From Ulota crispa (lineage: Eukaryota > Streptophyta > Bryopsida > Orthotrichales > Orthotrichaceae), in contig OY987246.1 in NCBI GenBank assembly GCA_963920765.1, positions 16,798,868 through 16,862,867 on the forward strand: DNA of 64,000 bases, written 5' to 3'. Within the stretch, counting starts at the first letter, position 1; every line of letters begins with the position of its first letter. A program made the position numbers and the translations under genes. This document shows positions 58,001-64,000 of this stretch, piece by piece. Under the pieces are notes generated by a model. It saw only the letters and a list, made by a program, of their open reading frames with translations. It was not told the origin of the DNA and did no database searches.

Positions 58001-59605
58001 CCCTAAAATTTCCTCCAAATGGCCATACAAAGGATTGCCCACCCCTAGAATCAACCACGGGCGTTACATGGTTAAGGGTTTGGATACCTCAAGGTCTTGG
58101 GAAATTTAGGAAAAAAATCCATAGGGTTAGTCTTTCAACAAGCTATTAGGGAACGTCATTTTTGTAGAAAAAAGTATTGTAGAATATATTATATTAAAGG
58201 GCAAAGTTGCAGCTCATAGGGTCCCTAAAAGTAATTCTAAACTAACCTTAAAACTATTTGGATGTGTTCCTATAGTGGCACTTGATGGTCCCAATCCCAA
58301 ACCTCCCAAAGCAGATAAGTAATTGACATGTGGCAGAATTTGCTTGTACAAGCACCATTCACTGATCCACTTTGGGTTCAAGAGTGGACAATGAACACCT
58401 CAAAAGTAGGGTGCAAAATTGAGTGCCACTTGGGAATGAGTATGTCTACCTTGATTAGAGAAAGAGTGAAGGTGGCATGCCACTCTTTCAATCTAATAAT
58501 AAAAATTCACCCAAATTATTGTAAAGAGGTCTCACATTATTCAAATTCTCACACTATTCAAACTCTTGCACTAATTGAAATAACTTGATACTATTCTAGA
58601 AAACAGTTATGGCAAAGAAACTTGATTTGAAACGGGAATCAATGGGGGTAGTCACACCTTATCTCCAAGAACAAAACTTCTATGAAGAATGAGAAGTTGT
58701 GGGAGTGGAAATAGGAGTCAATGGGAACACTTCTCCACAAAGAAGATGTGACTCCTCTTTTGTGGGCAATGGAGAATGGAAGATGAGTTTACCTCAAAAA
58801 TAGTGATGCAATAAGAAAGCAAGTTGTATTCACACACTCAACTAAGGTCTCCAACTACAAAGAGGGTGAAAACAGGAAGAGCAAGATGAAAAAAATACAT
58901 GCATTGGTAAAATCTTCATATGCTAAAACTTCTTCGCTCCCATTCTTCTCCTCTAGGGGTGAAGAAATAACTTCTCAATCTTCGTAAAATAATGCTTCTA
59001 CAAATCAAGAAGAGAGTGCCATGCCCCTATTTCCTAAAGATTGAGAATAAGGTGAAGAGGGTGTGACCAACATTTAATTTCTTGACAAATTTTGCCTAAA
59101 TCTTACCTCAACAAGCCTCTGGCTACCATTACCCTAAGATTTTTGCATGAAAATTTGAAATTGCCAGATCCCTCCTTGAGCAAGAACCCAGGTCGTTACA
59201 TATTGGATGAAAATAACTTATATTAGGATATTTTTGGATGAACTTCTGCATATCATTCATTATTTCCAATTTTAAACAAAATTTTCTTACCTGCGTGCAT
59301 TTTGGGGTGCCAGTTGCATATCCTTACAAAAACAAATATTATACATTTGAGTGTGACCAATGTTCGGGGAGAGCCAAAAAACAATAGAAAGTCAGCCAAA
59401 TGAAATGGACAAAAAACCTATTAAAAATTTACAAAAACGCTAAAAACCTATTAATTTTTTGAGAACTTTCTAATTGTAGTAAATTAATTATATAGGTAAT
59501 AACTGGAATTTGCACTAAAAAAAACTGGTTGAAAATAAGAAATGTAGGATTTTTGCCGAAGGAGCTCAAAATCTCCCCGCACACTGGGTGTGACTACCCT
59601 TATGA
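55092..59605. other. Repeat-rich intergenic region, no recognised gene
   Basis: A terminal fragment of the Mutator-like MITE is visible at about 56108-56166. Adjacent plus frames at 57136-57378 and 57378-57635 translate to lysine- and aromatic-rich protein with no family match. About 59090-59345 is a copy of the 260-bp repeat. 59345-59600 may be one more element (GTGTGACCAATGTTCGGGG against AAAATCTCCCCGCACACTGG). Confidence 0.45.
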
Positions 59606-60058
59606 TACCCGGTCATGAGAACCAACATAAATACCCGGTCATGAGAACCAACATAAATACCCGGTCATGAGAACCAACATAAATACCCGGTCATGAGAAC
59701 CAGCATAAATACCCGGTCATGAGAACCAACATAAATACCCGGTCATGAGAACCAACATAAATACCCGGTCATGAGAACCAACATAAATACCCGGTCATGA
59801 GAACCAACATAAATACCCGGTCATGAGAACCAACATAAATACCCGGTCATGAGAACCAACATAAATACCCGGTCATGAGAACCAACATAAATACCCGGTC
59901 ATAAGGACCAACATAAATACCCGGTCATCAGGACCAATATAAATACCCGGTCATGAGAACCAACATAAATACCCGGTCATGAAAACCAACATAAATACCC
60001 GGTCATGAGAACCAACATAAATACCCGGTCATGAGAACCAACATAAATACCCGGTCAC
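59606..60058 (+). repeat. 26-bp minisatellite, 17 full copies
   Basis: The unit starts TACCCGGTCATGAGAACCAA and ends CATAAA. Seventeen uninterrupted head-to-tail copies run from 59606 to 60047, with a partial copy after. Most are identical; a few carry single changes (CAGCATAAA, ATAAGGACC, ATCAGGACC, ATGAAAACC). The following 120 bp contains degenerate relatives (ACCCGGCTATG, ATACCCGGCACAG, ATACCCGGGG). It ends about 500 bp upstream of the MTV1-like start codon. Confidence 0.92.
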
Positions 60059-60554
60059 TATAACCGGCCAAGATACCCTTCCAAGATAACCGAAAAATAA
60101 ACCCGGCTATGTAACAGACCAAGATACCCTTCTAAGATACCCGGCACAGATACACTGGTCAAGATACCTGACCCTGATACCCGGGGTGAACTCCGGGTCC
60201 CGCCAATTACCACCAATCATGTGCAGCAACGAAGTGGGAATCGGCTGAGTTGGCCCGAATCCACAGGCAGGTACGGACACATCAGCAGGTTAGATTCCAC
60301 TCCAGAACAGTTGTCCTCTCTGCCAGTGTGTGCAAAAGGGGGAAAGTCCAGTTCTCGCCAGTGTCGCTGAACACCGGAACATGCATATTGTCGCTAGGGT
60401 TTGGTGCACGCTAAGCTTAGTCCAGTGGATCTCGCGAGGCCCTTGCTCGTGGTCGCACTGAATGGACTGACGCGCTCTTCTCAAATTCATCTTCCCGAAC
60501 ACACAAATTTGACTTGAGGAGAGATTGCGGGAGAGTTCGGTCGAGAACGTCACC

Positions 60555-63500
60555 ATGCAGCAGGGCGTGAGAGCGGTGGAGGCGTACAGACGGACTCTCC
60601 TCATCGACGGAGTCACAAGCGACAATGACTCCGTTGCGCCCGTGTACAAACTGGAGGAGATTTGTACGCTCATGCGGACTTCGTCTCTCGACATCGTACG
60701 GGAGCTTCTGGACCGGATTCTCAAGCGGCTGGATCACAAGAGTCCCATTGTGAAGCAAAAGGTAAGCTTATATATATTGGTTGCGCTAACCAGCTCGCTT
60801 ACTGAAATCGGAGATTTTTTTGTGAAACATGTTTTTTGTTCCTTGATGAGTGTTGGAATTTGTGCGTTTGTGTCTGTGAAATTGTTCACCGATCATCACA
60901 AGAGTCCTATTGTAAAGCCGAAGGTACTGTATATTGGTTGCGCTAACCAGCTCGCTTACCGAAATCGGAGATTTTTTGTGAAACATGTTTGATGAGAGTT
61001 GGAATTTGTGCGTTTGTGTCTGTGAAATTGTTTACCGATCATACTGTAGAAGCCTGAAGGTTTTTTAATGTTTCGAATTAGTAGCTGTGTAGGTGTTTCC
61101 GGGTGTAGCACAAGTTTTACTGTAGCAATTTTTTATTTGGATATTTTGCTTCTGCATTTCCGTTGATCATACAATGCTGCGATTGATTATGGTCAATTGG
61201 ATTGCAGAGCAGTCATTCTGTTTGGGATTTGGATGTACTGTGAAGCAGAAGTTGGATGTTGTGCTCCAGCTCGATAACTGAGATTGGAGATTGTTGTTTT
61301 AATGAAGGAAGTCAAGTCTTTTCCTTGAGCAGGTTTGGTAGACTTAAAAGTTCGGGTTGGACTTCAGAGGTGTGTGTTTGACGTTGTTCTGATCATGCTA
61401 TGGAAAGCACGAGGGTTTCTGAATGTGTTTGAGCTGTTCATTTGCGTTTGTCTTCGTGTGTTGCTGAGTGTGGCACAAAATTGGAAATAATCAGTTTTCT
61501 GTTTGGCTATTTGTGTATTCATTCAATACTGCGATTTTATGATGAGTGATTTATCTGTCGAGCATTCCGTTTGGGATTTGGACGTCCGCAGCATTTACTG
61601 ACTGAACTTTGACATTAATGTATATGTGTACTGGGAAATATTCAACTAGGTCGATCGTTCTGATTAGGCGCTTTATAAGGTTTTCTCTTGTTTATTCGAT
61701 TCCAGTGGAGGCCTGTTTAAAATTCAGCTTAGACCATTTTACATTCGCTTTTGCAGGCATTGAGACTCATCAAATTTGCTGCTGGGAAAGCTGGTTTAGA
61801 GTTTCGTCGCGAAATTCAACGACAGGCGCCAGTTATTCGAAATTTGTTACACCACAGGTTGGACATTGTTCTGTGCATTGCGAGTTTGAATGACAGGCAT
61901 GAATCGGTCTTTGATCACTTGGGTAAAAATTTAGGAAGACCGTTTACATCTGATGGCGGCATAGGCGATTTGTCTGTCTTCTTGCTGTTGAATTGGTAGG
62001 CTAGTATGTTTAGGAGACTGATAGCAGATTAAACAAATTTCCTTGAATGATTTCCTTATTATAAAGTGCAGGGGACAACCAGATGCTTTGAAAGGAGATG
62101 CATTGAACAAGGCTGTGCGGGAAACCGCACAAGAGGCGCTCTCTGCCATATTTGCATCCAACGATAAAGCGTCTGCAGAGGAAGCAAGTAAGCGCATGGA
62201 GGGGTTTGGAAACACCAATTTTGATTCATCCACTCATGAGGTTAAGAAGTCCGTGCTGGACGATGTGATGGGGTTTGGGAGTTCAACAATCCGACAGATG
62301 AGTGGGTTGGCTAGTAGTGGGAGCAGCGGAAATTACGGTAGCTCAAACTCTGGCTCCTACAGGTATTCACGTTTTCATTCGGGTTGTTTTTATTTAAAGT
62401 TTTAGCTGCCATGAGAATGTAGAGTTTGGTTATATATACCTTTGAATATGTGACACAGATCCATTTTCGTTGATAATTTTTAATCTCTTAATATCATGTG
62501 AGCAAGCATGCAGAGTTGATGTTAGAACTCAGGTTTGATATGCTTGCAAACATACTACAGGGGTCCCAATTTAAGAAGATCTTTGACCGATAGAGAAACT
62601 CGGTACAACCCTTCAGATAATCAAGCATCGACGTATTCATTAAGTTCATATGAAACCTCCGAACTCCGGGGTAGCAAGACAGAGTCCAGTGGAGGAGGAT
62701 CTCCACATCATGAAGGAAGGCCTATAACTCAGGAAGATCGGATAGTCGATGTAATCACCACTCCAGGAGGTGTGCGCCTACAACCCAGTCGAGAAGCAGT
62801 TCAAAATTTTCTCACAGCGTCTGCGAAATTGGATGGAGATAAACTTGGTCACGCCTTACAGAGCAAGTTACAAGCGCACGCATGGCAGGTGGACATTTCA
62901 TGTCGTCGGCTGTTCTCGGCTCTTTAATAAAGTTGTATAATTTTTACTGCTACATCCACTGACTGAATCGATATCGTTTTTCTGGTAAATAGCTCCATTA
63001 GGACTGCTGTTGGATGTTATTAACGCTACTTGGTAGACTGACGGGCTTTCTTAACCAGGTGCGATTGAAAGCCACGTGTATCTTGGAAGCTGTACTGCGG
63101 CAAGGAGACAGCAATGATGTATTTCAGAGAGTGGCAACGATGTTTGAAGAGGACTTCGGTTTCATCGTTGAGAACGCACAGTCTCCACAGGCTTCTTTGA
63201 AGGAGAAATCTAAGAAGGTTTGTTGCACTAAAAACTTTCATGATTTTCTACAAGTCATGGAACATCCATCCGTTCAATTTTCTGTCGTTTGTTTGAATAG
63301 TACAAGCTTTTGGTGTTCTTCGGGGTTGTAACGATTTTAGCCTTATAGTTATGACTAGGATGGCAAGCCTTACTCCTGTATATATGATGGATTGTGTTCT
63401 TGCAGGTTCTGGATCTGCTTGGACTGGGCAACTCAGATGAGAACCAGGGTCAAACTTTGTCAGGGCGCATTCCACCTCCACCTGGGACCACATCTGCTGT

Positions 63501-64000
63501 AGCGCCTCCTCCGCAGCCTGTGGTTTTGCCTGATCTCATGGATGGTTGGGACGCGTCCGAAGGAACTGATAGTGCACAGGTGATTTTGCTGAACCAAGTT
63601 TGTTCAAATTCAGTGGATATATATTAGTTGTCGTGCATGTGAATGCGTTCAAGAAGTCGTTGGAGTTGAAAAAACGTATAGATTTCTCTTTTAGCACATC
63701 TGTTTAGACCATCTAATGGAAATTGTTGTGGATGCAGGTTAATGGCACCCTGTCTCAACATCATGAACCTGCAACGACTGCCTCTGGTGCTCCTTCTGCC
63801 GCCAATGATTTGCTAGGGGATTTGGATTGGAACGAAAGTGCCCAACAAACAACCGAGACCAACGGTGAAGCAGATATATTTGCTGGATTCTCAACGAATG
63901 CCACAAGTACCCCAAGTCCTGCTGATGATATTTTCTCAGGACTTCGGGTAGATTCAGTTGAGAGTGCTGTCTCAAATGGAACCTCTGATGATGCCGGTCT
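60555..64000 (+). CDS. MTV1: MTV1-like ENTH/VHS-domain trafficking protein (3' part beyond window)
   Basis: Exons: 60555-60761, 61757-61857, 62072-62362, 62561-62888, 63059-63217, 63406-63579 and 63738 to the edge; 507 residues are visible in frame with no stop. The N-terminal ENTH/VHS helices (about 1-135) include VAPVYKLEEICTLM, HKSPIVKQKALRLIKFAAG, EFRREIQRQAP and GDALNKAVRETAQEALSAIF. A Ser/Gly linker follows, then a second VHS-like helical block (about 245-360: RIVDVITTPGGVRLQPSREA, LQAHAWQVRLKATCILEAVL). The Pro/Ser/Asp-rich tail has short hydrophobic-acidic motifs (DLLGDLDW, DIFAGF, DDIFSGL) that could bind clathrin or adaptor ears. The closest known plant protein is MODIFIED TRANSPORT TO THE VACUOLE 1, a trans-Golgi adaptor for vacuolar cargo. 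The start codon is the first ATG that precedes the conserved domain. Confidence 0.9.
60735..61040 (+). repeat. Tandem copy of the exon 1 / intron 1 junction in the MTV1-like gene
   Basis: The 162-bp unit starting CACAAGAGTCC at 60735 covers the last 27 bases of exon 1 plus the start of intron 1. It is repeated at 60897. The second copy retains a coding-like end and a donor-like GAAG/GTACTG, followed by the same TTGGTTGCGCTAACCAGCTC. A third, decayed trace ('GTAGAAGCCTGAAGGTTT') follows near 61046. Confidence 0.85.

Noticed and set aside
59606..60058. CRISPR-like array of 26-bp direct repeats
   Set aside because: Units are head to tail with no spacers, and the context is a plant gene promoter. 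It is a minisatellite.
60290..60758. Two overlapping minus-strand frames of 113 and 144 codons
   Set aside because: They overlap MTV1-like exon 1, whose plus-strand translation shows a conserved ENTH/VHS domain.

Overview
The window looks like nuclear DNA from a land plant that makes swimming sperm, most likely a bryophyte or another seed-free plant. Five spliced protein-coding genes are recognisable, all of plant type. One encodes radial spoke head protein 9, an axoneme component that flowering plants and conifers lack. The species cannot be named from the sequence alone.

Layout. 1-5640 is non-coding and rich in small transposons. 6096-10349 (minus) is a 4-exon strictosidine-synthase-like gene. 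10350-28150 is a long AT-rich stretch of MITEs, foldbacks and inverted repeats, with one unexplained GC-richer island near 18.3-20.1 kb. 28169-34421 (plus) is a 9-exon gene for a TPR protein with a plastid-like N-terminus. 35463-40244 (plus) is the 7-exon RSPH9 gene. 42372-45259 (minus) is a 4-exon GRAS transcription factor of the SCL32 type. Upstream of it lies a satellite-like array with a 283-bp higher-order repeat (about 46.95-48.18 kb). 48.2-59.6 kb is again repeat-rich. A 26-bp minisatellite (59606-60058) sits about 500 bp upstream of an MTV1-like ENTH/VHS trafficking gene (60555 to the window edge).

Exon models were built by following reading frame, splice sites and family similarity. 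They keep frame throughout; only the exon 2 end of RSPH9 is uncertain. Two introns, one each in the SSL and TPR genes, are best explained as GC-AG introns.

The genes are independent plant genes, not an operon or pathway. The mobile fraction is dominated by short non-autonomous DNA elements, many with visible target-site duplications: a Mutator-like MITE (9-bp TSD), a TTAA-flanked family with CCC...GGG ends, two TA-flanked families and CACTA-like MITEs. No transposase, reverse transcriptase or LTR pair was recognised. The least explained items are the TTAA family, the heptameric higher-order array, the copied exon-intron boundary in the MTV1-like gene, and the large nested inverted repeat at 23.9-25.3 kb.
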